A DNA stretch of 6,202 bases from an uncultured Acetatifactor sp. (GCA_910585665.1 CAJUFI010000110.1:1-6202); one strand, 5' to 3'. Positions 1 through 6,053 are shown, numbered from the stretch's first letter. Notes: a model not told the origin generated them from the sequence alone. Translations and numbers: made by a program.

Positions 1-22
1 TTTGCCCTGTTACAGTTACAAT

Positions 23-2653
23 CTACTTTCCTACATTGTTTATCGCCGCCTGTGCCGCCGCCAGCCTCGCAATAGGCACCCTGAACGGTGAGCAGGAAAC
101 ATAATCCAGCCCAATCTTATGGCAGAACTCCACGGAAGAAGGATCTCCGCCATGCTCGCCGCAGATACCCACATGCATCTTCGGATTCACCGGCTTGCCC
201 AGCTTGATGGACATATCCATCAGCTTGCCCACGCCGTTCTGATCCAGCTTCGCGAACGGATCGTTCTCCAGAATCTTGCTGTCATAGTAAGCGCTCAGGA
301 ATTTGCCGGCATCGTCACGGGAGAAGCCGAAGGTCATCTGGGTCAGGTCGTTGGTGCCGAAGCAGAAGAAATCAGCCTCCGCAGCGATTTCGTCAGCCGT
401 GAGCGCAGCCCTCGGAATCTCAATCATGGTGCCCACTTCGTAGTACAGATCGGCACCGGAAGCCTTGATCTCCGCGTCAGCGGTCTCCACTACAATCTTC
501 TTCACATATTTCAGTTCCTTCACATCGCAGATCAAAGGAATCATGATTTCAGGCTTCACCTTCCAGCCGGGATGTTCCTTCTGCACATTGATTGCAGCGC
601 GGATGACGGCCTTGGTCTGCATCCTGGCGATTTCAGGATAGGTCACTGCCAGACGGCATCCTCTGTGGCCCATCATCGGGTTGAACTCGTGAAGGTTGGC
701 AATGATATTCTTGATCTCCTCAACGGTCTTGCCCTGAGCCTGTGCCAGCTTCTCGATGTCCGCTTCCTCGGTAGGCACGAACTCATGCAGAGGGGGATCA
801 AGGAAACGGATGGTGACCGGATATCCCTCCAGAGCCTCGTAGAGCTTCTCGAAGTCGCTCTGCTGGTAAGGAAGGATCTTCTCCAGCGCCGCCTCTCTCT
901 CCTCAACGGTATCCGCACAAATCATCTCACGGAAAGCGGCAATCCTGCTCTCCTCGAAGAACATATGCTCTGTACGGCACAGGCCGATGCCCTCGGCACC
1001 CAGCTCTCTTGCCTTTCTGGCATCCGCAGGGGTGTCCGCGTTGGTCCTTACTTTCAATGTCCTGTATTTGTCAGCCCAGCCCATGACGCGGCCGAACTCG
1101 CCTGCGATGGTAGCGTCCACAGTGGGAATCTTGCCATCATAGATATTGCCGGTGGTGCCGTCAATGGAGATATAGTCTCCCTCATGGTACTCTTTTCCGG
1201 CCAGTGTGAATCTCTTGTTCTCTTCGTCCATGGCGATGTCGCCGCAGCCGGATACGCAGCAGGTTCCCATACCGCGGGCAACCACTGCAGCGTGGGAGGT
1301 CATGCCGCCGCGGACAGTCAGGATACCCTGGGAAACCTTCATGCCGGTGATATCCTCGGGGGAAGTCTCCAGACGGACCAGAACCACCTTCTCACCTCTC
1401 GCAGCCCAGCTTTCCGCGTCTTCCGCGCTGAATACAATCTTGCCGCAGGCGGCTCCGGGGGAAGCGCCAAGGCCTTTTCCGGCCGGTGTGGCCGCTTTCA
1501 GGGCAGCGGCGTCGAACTGGGGATGCAGCAGGGTGTCCAGGTTGCGGGGATCGATCATCGCAACCGCTTCCTGCTCTGTGCGCATTCCCTCGTCCACCAG
1601 GTCACATGCAATCTTCAGGGCAGCCTGGGCCGTCCTCTTGCCGTTTCTGGTCTGCAGCATGTACAGCTTGCCGTGCTCAACCGTGAACTCCATGTCCTGC
1701 ATATCTCTGTAATGGTTTTCCAGCGTCGCGCATACTTCCTGGAACTGCTGGAAAGCCTCCGGGAACTTGTCCGCCATCTCGGTAATCTTCATAGGAGTGC
1801 GGACGCCTGCCACCACGTCCTCGCCCTGTGCGTTGGTGAGGAACTCGCCGAACAGGCCCTTCGCGCCGGTAGCCGGGTCGCGGGTGAAGGCAACGCCCGT
1901 GCCGCAGTCATCGCCCATGTTGCCGAAAGCCATGGACTGCACGTTTACGGCTGTACCCCAGGAATAGGGGATATCGTTGTCCCGGCGGTATACATTCGCA
2001 CGGGGGTTGTCCCAGGAGCGGAACACAGCCTTGATAGCGCCCATCAGCTGCTCCTTGGGGTCGTCCGGGAAATCGTTGCCGATTTTAGCCTTGTACTCGG
2101 CCTTGAACTGGCCTGCCAGCTCCTTCAGGTCATCCGCGGTCAGCTCCACGTCCTGCTTCACGCCCTTCTTCTCCTTCATGGCATCGATGAGCTGCTCAAA
2201 ATACTTCTTGCCCACTTCCATGACCACGTCGGAATACATCTGGATGAACCTTCTGTAGCAGTCCCATGCCCAGCGGGGGTTGCCGGATTTCTCGGCGATG
2301 ACATTGACGACGGTCTCGTTCAGTCCGAGGTTCAGAATCGTGTCCATCATGCCCGGCATGGACGCCCTGGCACCGGAACGGACGGAGACAAGCAGAGGGT
2401 TCTCTTTGTCGCCGAATTTCTTGCCGGTAATCTCCTCCATCTTAACGATGTACTCATTGATCTGCGCCTGGATTTCATCGTTGATCTCTCTTCCATCCTC
2501 ATAATACTGTGTACAGGCCTCCGTGGTAATCGTGAAGCCCTGCGGCACGGGAAGCCCCAGTCCTGTCATCTCTGCCAAGTTCGCACCCTTGCCTCCAAGG
2601 AGCTCGCGCATGTCCGCATTGCCTTCTGTGAACAAGTACACCCATTTCTTCAT
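23..2653 (-). CDS. ppdK: Pyruvate, phosphate dikinase (PPDK)
   Basis: Cytoplasmic enzyme interconverting PEP + AMP + PPi and pyruvate + ATP + Pi; in clostridia it is used in PPi-linked glycolysis or in PEP formation. The 876-residue product has the family's usual length (C. symbiosum enzyme about 874). Domains in order: N-terminal nucleotide-binding domain (about 1-340) with GGKGAN (Lys22), VRSGARASMPGMMDT (91-105, Arg92) and QTRNGKR (334-340); swivelling phosphohistidine domain (about 390-510) with GGMTSHAAVVAR, catalytic His454 and neighbouring Thr452, the residue type modified by PPDK regulatory proteins; C-terminal PEP/pyruvate barrel (about 520-876) with Arg560, Arg616, Glu745, GTNDL (Asn768, Asp769) and catalytic Cys831 in GICGEHGGD. 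All are intact. The frame stays open upstream to 2857, but the start at 2653 is preferred because MKKWVYLF is the conserved family N-terminus, an AGGGAG site lies 8 nt upstream, and the putative promoter sits inside the longer frame. No regulatory-protein gene is visible nearby. The terminator, if any, lies beyond the left edge. Confidence 0.97.
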   Translation of the reverse strand: MKKWVYLFTEGNADMRELLGGKGANLAEMTGLGLPVPQGFTITTEACTQYYEDGREINDEIQAQINEYIVKMEEITGKKFGDKENPLLVSVRSGARASMPGMMDTILNLGLNETVVNVIAEKSGNPRWAWDCYRRFIQMYSDVVMEVGKKYFEQLIDAMKEKKGVKQDVELTADDLKELAGQFKAEYKAKIGNDFPDDPKEQLMGAIKAVFRSWDNPRANVYRRDNDIPYSWGTAVNVQSMAFGNMGDDCGTGVAFTRDPATGAKGLFGEFLTNAQGEDVVAGVRTPMKITEMADKFPEAFQQFQEVCATLENHYRDMQDMEFTVEHGKLYMLQTRNGKRTAQAALKIACDLVDEGMRTEQEAVAMIDPRNLDTLLHPQFDAAALKAATPAGKGLGASPGAACGKIVFSAEDAESWAARGEKVVLVRLETSPEDITGMKVSQGILTVRGGMTSHAAVVARGMGTCCVSGCGDIAMDEENKRFTLAGKEYHEGDYISIDGTTGNIYDGKIPTVDATIAGEFGRVMGWADKYRTLKVRTNADTPADARKARELGAEGIGLCRTEHMFFEESRIAAFREMICADTVEEREAALEKILPYQQSDFEKLYEALEGYPVTIRFLDPPLHEFVPTEEADIEKLAQAQGKTVEEIKNIIANLHEFNPMMGHRGCRLAVTYPEIARMQTKAVIRAAINVQKEHPGWKVKPEIMIPLICDVKELKYVKKIVVETADAEIKASGADLYYEVGTMIEIPRAALTADEIAAEADFFCFGTNDLTQMTFGFSRDDAGKFLSAYYDSKILENDPFAKLDQNGVGKLMDMSIKLGKPVNPKMHVGICGEHGGDPSSVEFCHKIGLDYVSCSPFRVPIARLAAAQAAINNVGK

Positions 2654-2661
2654 CACAATCT

Positions 2662-2667
2662 CTCCCT
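2662..2667 (-). promoter_or_regulatory. Ribosome binding site of ppdK
   Basis: AGGGAG (within AAAGGGAGAG) on the minus strand, 8 nt before the ATG at 2653-2651. It decides the start over the in-frame ATGs further upstream, such as 2674-2672, which lacks such a site. Confidence 0.8.
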
Positions 2668-2682
2668 TTCGCATTATTTTCA

Positions 2683-2705
2683 GGCAGTCCGGCAATCCGG
2701 CTGCC
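2683..2705 (-). promoter_or_regulatory. Hairpin in the ppdK 5' untranslated region
   Basis: On the minus strand GGCAG-CCGG, loop ATTG, CCGG-A-CTGCC: nine base pairs, eight of them G-C, with one bulged A. It lies between the putative transcription start (about 2737) and the ribosome binding site at 2662-2667. No T-run follows it (next bases are TGAAAATAATG), so it is not an intrinsic terminator. It could stabilise the mRNA or bind a regulator; its role is unknown. Confidence 0.5.
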
Positions 2706-2743
2706 CTCTGACAAAAAATCATAATATCAGTCAGTCTTCTATT

Positions 2744-2772
2744 ATTGTAACAATTTGCCAAAAGAATAGCAA
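2744..2772 (-). promoter_or_regulatory. Putative sigma-A promoter of ppdK
   Basis: Minus-strand -35 TTGCTA (2772-2767, 4 of 6 consensus bases), 17-nt spacer, -10 TACAAT (2749-2744, 5 of 6). Transcription would start near 2737, giving a leader of about 84 nt. The -10 lies within an 11-bp palindrome ATTGTAACAAT (2744-2754), and GCCAAA-type repeats flank the -35. Confidence 0.55.
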
Positions 2773-2913
2773 GCCAAATTCTGCCTTTTTTGGCCATTTC
2801 TGGTAATTTCGTGCAATCTGTCCAGCACGCTTTTCCCGATGGCGGCAAATTGCACAATCAAAAGCATATCCTCGGGCTTCCTGATACCGCTACTGCCGCT
2901 TTGCCGATTTTCC
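2773..2913. other. Core of the divergent ppdK / ABC-F spacer
   Basis: These 141 bp lie between the two outward-facing promoters within the 349-bp gene-free stretch 2654-3002. I see no credible gene in it: short frames crossing it lack ribosome binding sites and recognisable products. It holds inverted repeats that might be operators: GCCAAA (2773-2778) with TTTGGC (2789-2794); GTGCAAT (2811-2817) with ATTGCAC (2849-2855); and GGCAAATTG (2844-2852), the complement of CAATTTGCC at 2751-2759 inside the ppdK promoter. None matches a regulator site I can name. Confidence 0.5.
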
Positions 2914-2941
2914 TTGATAAATCGGACGGTTTGTGTATAAT
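2914..2941 (+). promoter_or_regulatory. Putative sigma-A promoter of the ABC-F / PHP operon
   Basis: -35 TTGATA (2914-2919, 5 of 6), 16-nt spacer, perfect -10 TATAAT (2936-2941). Transcription would start around 2947-2949, giving only about 22 nt before the leader ATG at 2971 and about 55 nt before the ABC-F ATG at 3003. The -10 and start region carry an ATAATG tandem repeat (2937-2948, followed by a partial ATAAG), so a second, weaker -10 (GATAAT, 2942-2947) is possible. Confidence 0.7.
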
Positions 2942-2959
2942 GATAATGATAAGAAAAAC

Positions 2960-2965
2960 AGGTGG
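2960..2965 (+). promoter_or_regulatory. Ribosome binding site of the leader peptide
   Basis: AGGTGG, one mismatch from AGGAGG, with 5 nt (TTTTT) before the ATG at 2971. The main ABC-F gene has its own site (GAGGA, 2992-2996), so this extra site has no purpose unless the short frame is translated. Confidence 0.5.
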
Positions 2966-2989
2966 TTTTTATGGAAACTGCCATAGGAA
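2966..2989 (+). promoter_or_regulatory. Hairpin covering the leader start codon
   Basis: Bases 2966-2974 (TTTTATGG followed in pairing order by the loop) pair with 2981-2989: a nine-pair stem including two G-U pairs and a 6-nt loop (AAACTG). The core TATGG/CCATA (2970-2974 with 2981-2985) is perfect. It hides the leader ATG (2971-2973) and lies directly after its ribosome binding site. It is modest in stability, so formation in the cell is an inference. Confidence 0.4.
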
Positions 2990-3006
2990 ATGAGGATTTG
3001 AGATGA
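2971..3006 (+). CDS. Putative 11-residue leader peptide coupled to the ABC-F gene
   Basis: The frame reads METAIGNEDLR and stops at TGA 3004-3006, overlapping the ABC-F start in ATGA (3003-3006). It has an AGGTGG site 5 nt upstream and begins about 22 nt after the predicted transcription start, so ribosomes loading on this mRNA would meet it first. The ABC-F ribosome binding site (2992-2996) lies inside it, so translating the leader would affect access to that site, and ribosomes ending at TGA could restart on the overlapping ATG. Leader peptides control several antibiotic-resistance ABC-F genes, but this ABC-F is of the housekeeping type, so the parallel is only suggestive. A chance short frame cannot be excluded. 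Confidence 0.45.
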   Translation: METAIGNEDLR

Positions 3007-4640
3007 TAAGTGTAAACAACGTAACCTTACGGATCGGCAAAAAGGCATTGTTCGAGGACGTGAACATCAAGTTCACGGAGGGCAACTGCTACGGCGTGAT
3101 CGGCGCCAACGGGGCCGGTAAGTCCACCTTTTTGAAGATTCTATCAGGCGACCTGGAGACCACCAGCGGGGAGGTCTTCATCACCCCCGGCCAGCGCCTC
3201 TCCGTGTTGGAGCAGGACCATTTCAAATACGATGAGTATCCTGTCATGGACACGGTCATCATGGGCAACGCGCGGCTGTACCAGATCATGAAGGAAAAGG
3301 AAGCCATCTATGCCAAAGAGGACTTCTCCGACGAGGACGGCATCCGGGTCAGCGACCTGGAAGCGGAATTCGCCGAGATGGACGGCTGGGAGGCGGAGTC
3401 CAATGCCGCCATGGTCCTGAACGGCCTTGGCATCGACACGGACCTGCACTATTCCACCATGAAGGACCTGGACGGCAACATCAAGGTGAAGGTGCTGCTG
3501 GCCAAGGCGCTGTTCGGCAATCCGGACATATTGCTTCTGGACGAGCCCACCAACCATCTGGATCTGGACGCCATCGCATGGCTGGAGGACTTCCTGATCG
3601 ACTTTGAGAATACGGTCATCGTGGTCTCCCATGACCGCTATTTCCTGAACAAGGTGTGCACCCATACCGCGGACATCGATTACAGCAAGATACAGCTCTA
3701 CGCGGGCAATTACGATTTCTGGTACGAGTCCAGCCAGCTGCTGGTGAAGCAGATGAAGGAAGCCAACAAGAAGAAAGAGGAGAAGATCAAGGAGCTGCAG
3801 GAATTCATCTCCCGCTTCTCCGCCAACGCCTCCAAGTCCAAACAGGCCACTTCCCGAAAGCGCGCCCTGGAGAAGATTGAGCTGGACGACATCAAGCCCT
3901 CCAGCAGAAAGTACCCCTATATCGATTTCCGCCCTGACCGGGAGATCGGCAACGAAGTCCTGACCGTGGAACATCTGTCCAAGACCATCAACGGCGAGAA
4001 GGTGCTGGATGACATCTCTTTCGTGGCAGGGCACGACGATAAGATAGCCTTCGTAGGGAGCCAGGAGTTAGCCAAGACTACCCTCTTCCAGATTCTCATG
4101 GGCGAGATGGAGCCGGACGAAGGACATTACAAATGGGGCGTCACCACCTCCCAGGCCTACTTCCCCAAGGACAGCACCTCGGAATTCGACAACGACCTGA
4201 CCATCGCGGAATGGCTCACGGGATATTCCCCCGTCAAGGACGTGACCTATGTGAGAGGATTCCTGGGCCGGATGCTCTTTGCCGGCGAAGACGGGGTCAA
4301 GAAAGTGAGAGTGCTCTCCGGCGGCGAGAAGGTCCGCTGCCTGCTGTCCAAGATGATGATCAGCGGGGCCAACTGCCTTGTGCTGGACGAGCCCACCAAC
4401 CATCTGGACATGGAGTCCATCACCTCGCTGAACAACGGACTGATCAAGTTCCCGGGCGTGGCGCTGTTCTCCTGTCACGACCATCAGTTCGTGCAGACCA
4501 CCGCCAACCGCATCATGGAGATCCTGCCGGACGGAAAGCTGATCGACAAGATCACCACCTACGACGAATATCTGGCTAACGATGAGATGGCCAGGAAGCG
4601 CACTGTCTTTACCGCCCACAAAGAAGAGGACGAGAACTGA
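3003..4640 (+). CDS. ykpA: ABC-F family ATPase, YkpA/YbiT type
   Basis: Soluble protein of 545 residues with two ATP-binding cassettes and no membrane segments; ABC-F proteins bind ribosomes and influence elongation or assembly. Cassette 1: Walker A GANGAGKS (34-41), Q-loop Gln71, Walker B with Glu181 in DEPTNHLD, switch His210. The charged linker (about 240-310) contains SANASKSKQATSRKRALEK (273-291), typical of the tRNA-contacting linker. Cassette 2: altered Walker A GSQELAKT (352-359), signature LSGGEK (438-443), Walker B with Glu463, His492. The signature of cassette 1 is degenerate (LDGNIK, 156-161), and Lys389 in YFPKD stands where the second Q-loop Gln is expected. From memory, B. subtilis YkpA shares YFPKD and an altered second Walker A, which argues against a resistance-type ABC-F. 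Start chosen from GAGGA (2992-2996), 6 nt upstream, and the conserved N-terminus. First gene of a likely operon with the PHP gene 68 bp downstream. Confidence 0.94.
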   Translation: MISVNNVTLRIGKKALFEDVNIKFTEGNCYGVIGANGAGKSTFLKILSGDLETTSGEVFITPGQRLSVLEQDHFKYDEYPVMDTVIMGNARLYQIMKEKEAIYAKEDFSDEDGIRVSDLEAEFAEMDGWEAESNAAMVLNGLGIDTDLHYSTMKDLDGNIKVKVLLAKALFGNPDILLLDEPTNHLDLDAIAWLEDFLIDFENTVIVVSHDRYFLNKVCTHTADIDYSKIQLYAGNYDFWYESSQLLVKQMKEANKKKEEKIKELQEFISRFSANASKSKQATSRKRALEKIELDDIKPSSRKYPYIDFRPDREIGNEVLTVEHLSKTINGEKVLDDISFVAGHDDKIAFVGSQELAKTTLFQILMGEMEPDEGHYKWGVTTSQAYFPKDSTSEFDNDLTIAEWLTGYSPVKDVTYVRGFLGRMLFAGEDGVKKVRVLSGGEKVRCLLSKMMISGANCLVLDEPTNHLDMESITSLNNGLIKFPGVALFSCHDHQFVQTTANRIMEILPDGKLIDKITTYDEYLANDEMARKRTVFTAHKEEDEN

Positions 4641-4696
4641 GACACATGGGAGCCGCCGAAAACCCGGAATCGGGCAGAATTTGGAATTTTTCAGGA

Positions 4697-4702
4697 AAGA
4701 GG
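4697..4702 (+). promoter_or_regulatory. Ribosome binding site of the PHP gene
   Basis: AAGAGG (in AGGAAAGAGG) lies 6 nt before ATG 4709. It favours this start over ATG 4646, which has no such site and would add 21 unconserved-looking residues in front of the metal-binding HVH motif. Confidence 0.75.
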
Positions 4703-4708
4703 TATGAT

Positions 4709-5647
4709 ATGTTAACAGTAGATTTGCATGTGCATTCCAATCGTTCCGACGGAAGCTTTTCGCCCACCCAGCTGGTGGATTATGCCTGTGAAAAGGGGCT
4801 GGCGGCTTTCGCCCTCACAGACCACGATACCATAGACGGATTGGAGGAAGCCATCCGATACGCCCAGGAGCTTCGGGAGGAGCAAAACCAGGCCGCCTGC
4901 GCTCCGGCAGAAGCGTCACAGGACAGGGGATTACAGGCCGCAAAGCGCAGGGCACCGGAAGTCATCCCCGGCATCGAGTTTTCCACGGAATACATGGGAC
5001 AGGACGTGCATGTCGTGGGGCTGTATATTGATTACCGGAACCAGGATTTCACAGGGCAGCTGAAAGCCTTTGTAGATTCCCGCACCGCAAGGAACCGGAA
5101 GATGTGCGCCCTGCTGCAGAAAAACGGCATTCCCGTCTCCTATGAGGAGCTGACGGCAGAGTACCCTGACGCTGTCATCACCAGGGCCCATTACGCAAAA
5201 TTCCTGTTCAGCCGCGGGTATGTGAAGACCATGAGCGAAGCCTTTGACCGTTATATCGGAGACGACTGCCCCTGTTATATCCCCCGGGAAAAGGTGACTC
5301 CCGTCCAGGCCGTGGAGCTGATCCTGGCGGCGGGCGGCATCCCCATACTGGCGCACCCGGTCCTCTACCACATGAGCGACGCGCAGCTGGACGCCCTGAC
5401 CGCCAGCCTGAAGGAGGCCGGGCTGGTGGGGCTGGAGGCAATCTACAGTACCTACACCGACGCCGACGAGCGCAGGATGCGCGCTCTGGCCGCAAAATAC
5501 GGCCTTGCAGTCAGCGGCGGCAGCGATTTCCACGGCACCAACAAGCCGGGTCTGGACCTGGCCGTGGGGTACGGCAAGCTGTTCGTCCCCTATTCCGTGC
5601 TGGAAGGCCTGCGGAAAGCCGCACAGGAGGCCGCATCGGCTCCGTAG
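4709..5647 (+). CDS. PHP-domain phosphoesterase, TrpH/YciV (RNase AM) type
   Basis: A cytoplasmic metal-dependent phosphoesterase of 312 residues. Relatives include E. coli YciV (RNase AM), a 5'-3' exoribonuclease that trims rRNA 5' ends, and enzymes that dephosphorylate 3',5'-nucleotide bisphosphates; which substrate applies here cannot be told from sequence. The set of PHP metal ligands appears complete: His7 and His9 (DLHVHS), Asp14 (SDGS), His39 (TDHDT), Glu90 (PGIEFS), His101 (DVHVVG), His161 (RAHYAK), His216 (LAHP), and Asp273 and His275 (GSDFHG). An Ala/Gln/Arg-rich segment at about 56-84 separates a helix from the PGIEFS strand and looks like an insertion, making the protein slightly longer than the roughly 290-residue E. 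coli enzyme. No promoter with room for a leader and no terminator is visible in the 68-bp gap after the ABC-F gene, so co-transcription is likely. It is not a polymerase or histidinol phosphatase: it lacks their extra domains and length. Confidence 0.92.
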   Translation: MLTVDLHVHSNRSDGSFSPTQLVDYACEKGLAAFALTDHDTIDGLEEAIRYAQELREEQNQAACAPAEASQDRGLQAAKRRAPEVIPGIEFSTEYMGQDVHVVGLYIDYRNQDFTGQLKAFVDSRTARNRKMCALLQKNGIPVSYEELTAEYPDAVITRAHYAKFLFSRGYVKTMSEAFDRYIGDDCPCYIPREKVTPVQAVELILAAGGIPILAHPVLYHMSDAQLDALTASLKEAGLVGLEAIYSTYTDADERRMRALAAKYGLAVSGGSDFHGTNKPGLDLAVGYGKLFVPYSVLEGLRKAAQEAASAP

Positions 5648-5775
5648 CCCATATCTCTGAAATATTCAAAAGGCCGTCACACGAAACGCAGCCGCGCCGG
5701 ATACCTCTCTTCCGATATCCCGCAGCCGTTTTCCGAGACAGCCTTTCCTATTTTTGTCTTTGTCCGTTTTTCCGT
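5648..5775. other. Convergent intergenic spacer
   Basis: This lies between the 3' ends of the PHP gene and the small acidic gene, where terminators for both strands are expected. Only weak candidates are visible: GGATA (5699-5703) with TATCC (5716-5720), without a T-run, and on the minus strand GGCTG (5693-5689) with CGGCC (5676-5672), followed by TTTT (5671-5668). A direct repeat CGCAGCCG occurs at 5687-5694 and 5721-5728. I see no gene. Confidence 0.35.
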
Positions 5776-6042
5776 TCAGCTCTCTACGATTAAATATCTG
5801 CCATCGCCGATGTCGAATACCTCGTCCGCCTCCAGAATCTCTTCCCCCATGACGCCCTCAGTATCCACGCCCTCTTCCTCGAAGAATTCCAGTACCTCTT
5901 CTACAGAATTGACTACCACCGCCATGCAGTCCTCCAGAAAACCTTCCGCCTCTTCCAGCGTCTCCGCCACATTCTCGGGAAACAGTTGCCGCTGATTTTC
6001 CAGGAAACACTCCAATACGTCTTCGTCAAATTGCTGCATCAT
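5776..6042 (-). CDS. Small, very acidic protein of unknown function
   Basis: I do not recognise a characterised family. The 88-residue product has 28 Asp/Glu against only two Arg (18, 82) and no Lys or His, so it should be strongly negative at neutral pH. It has no signal peptide or membrane segment. The pattern suggests acidic helices (about 6-60) containing FLEDCMAVVV (35-44), then a short C-terminal strand pair EVFDIGDGRYLIVE (74-87). Cys12 and Cys39 are the only cysteines. The frame is open upstream to the right edge, but the start at 6042 (or the adjacent ATG at 6039, giving 87 residues) is supported by AGGAGG at 6053-6048 and by a promoter at 6107-6079, inside the longer frame. It appears to be a single-gene transcript converging on the PHP gene. 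The strong expression signals argue for a real gene. DNA-mimic or partner-binding roles are possible from charge alone, but nothing here shows it. Confidence 0.82.
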   Translation of the reverse strand: MMQQFDEDVLECFLENQRQLFPENVAETLEEAEGFLEDCMAVVVNSVEEVLEFFEEEGVDTEGVMGEEILEADEVFDIGDGRYLIVES

Positions 6043-6047
6043 TCTGC

Positions 6048-6053
6048 CCTCCT
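6048..6053 (-). promoter_or_regulatory. Ribosome binding site of the small acidic gene
   Basis: Perfect AGGAGG (within AAAGGAGGG) on the minus strand, 5 nt before ATG 6042 and 8 nt before ATG 6039. It rules out the much longer in-frame start at 6168 and leaves the choice between the two adjacent ATGs open. Confidence 0.8.

Noticed and set aside
119..2806. An 895-codon open frame on the plus strand covering nearly all of ppdK
   Set aside because: Its codons lie exactly opposite ppdK codons, so antisense stops could arise only where ppdK uses TTA, CTA or TCA, codons it avoids. The product resembles no family, and ppdK is unmistakable. The same register explains the long antisense frames opposite the ABC-F gene (3144-4034, 4068-4619) and the PHP gene (4931-5533).
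3003..4640. Antibiotic-resistance ABC-F (Msr/Vga/Lsa/OptrA type)
   Set aside because: Sequence features (YFPKD, NASKSKQATSRK linker, degenerate first signature) fit the housekeeping YkpA/YbiT subfamily, and the leader peptide alone is not evidence of resistance.
4663..4691. CCCG-GAAT-CGGG hairpin followed by TTTTT between the ABC-F and PHP genes
   Set aside because: The stem has only four pairs, and the T-run begins more than ten bases after it, so it does not look like an intrinsic terminator.
4646..4708. In-frame upstream start for the PHP protein adding 21 residues
   Set aside because: There is no ribosome binding site before ATG 4646, while ATG 4709 has one and begins just before the conserved HVH motif.
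4681..4708. TTGGAA / TATGAT promoter-like pair before the PHP gene
   Set aside because: The -10-like element ends directly at the start codon and the spacer contains the ribosome binding site, so any transcript would lack it.
5668..5693. Minus-strand hairpin plus TTTT as terminator of the small acidic gene
   Set aside because: Only five pairs including a G-U, a 12-nt loop and four Ts, more than 80 bp past the stop; too weak to annotate as a terminator.
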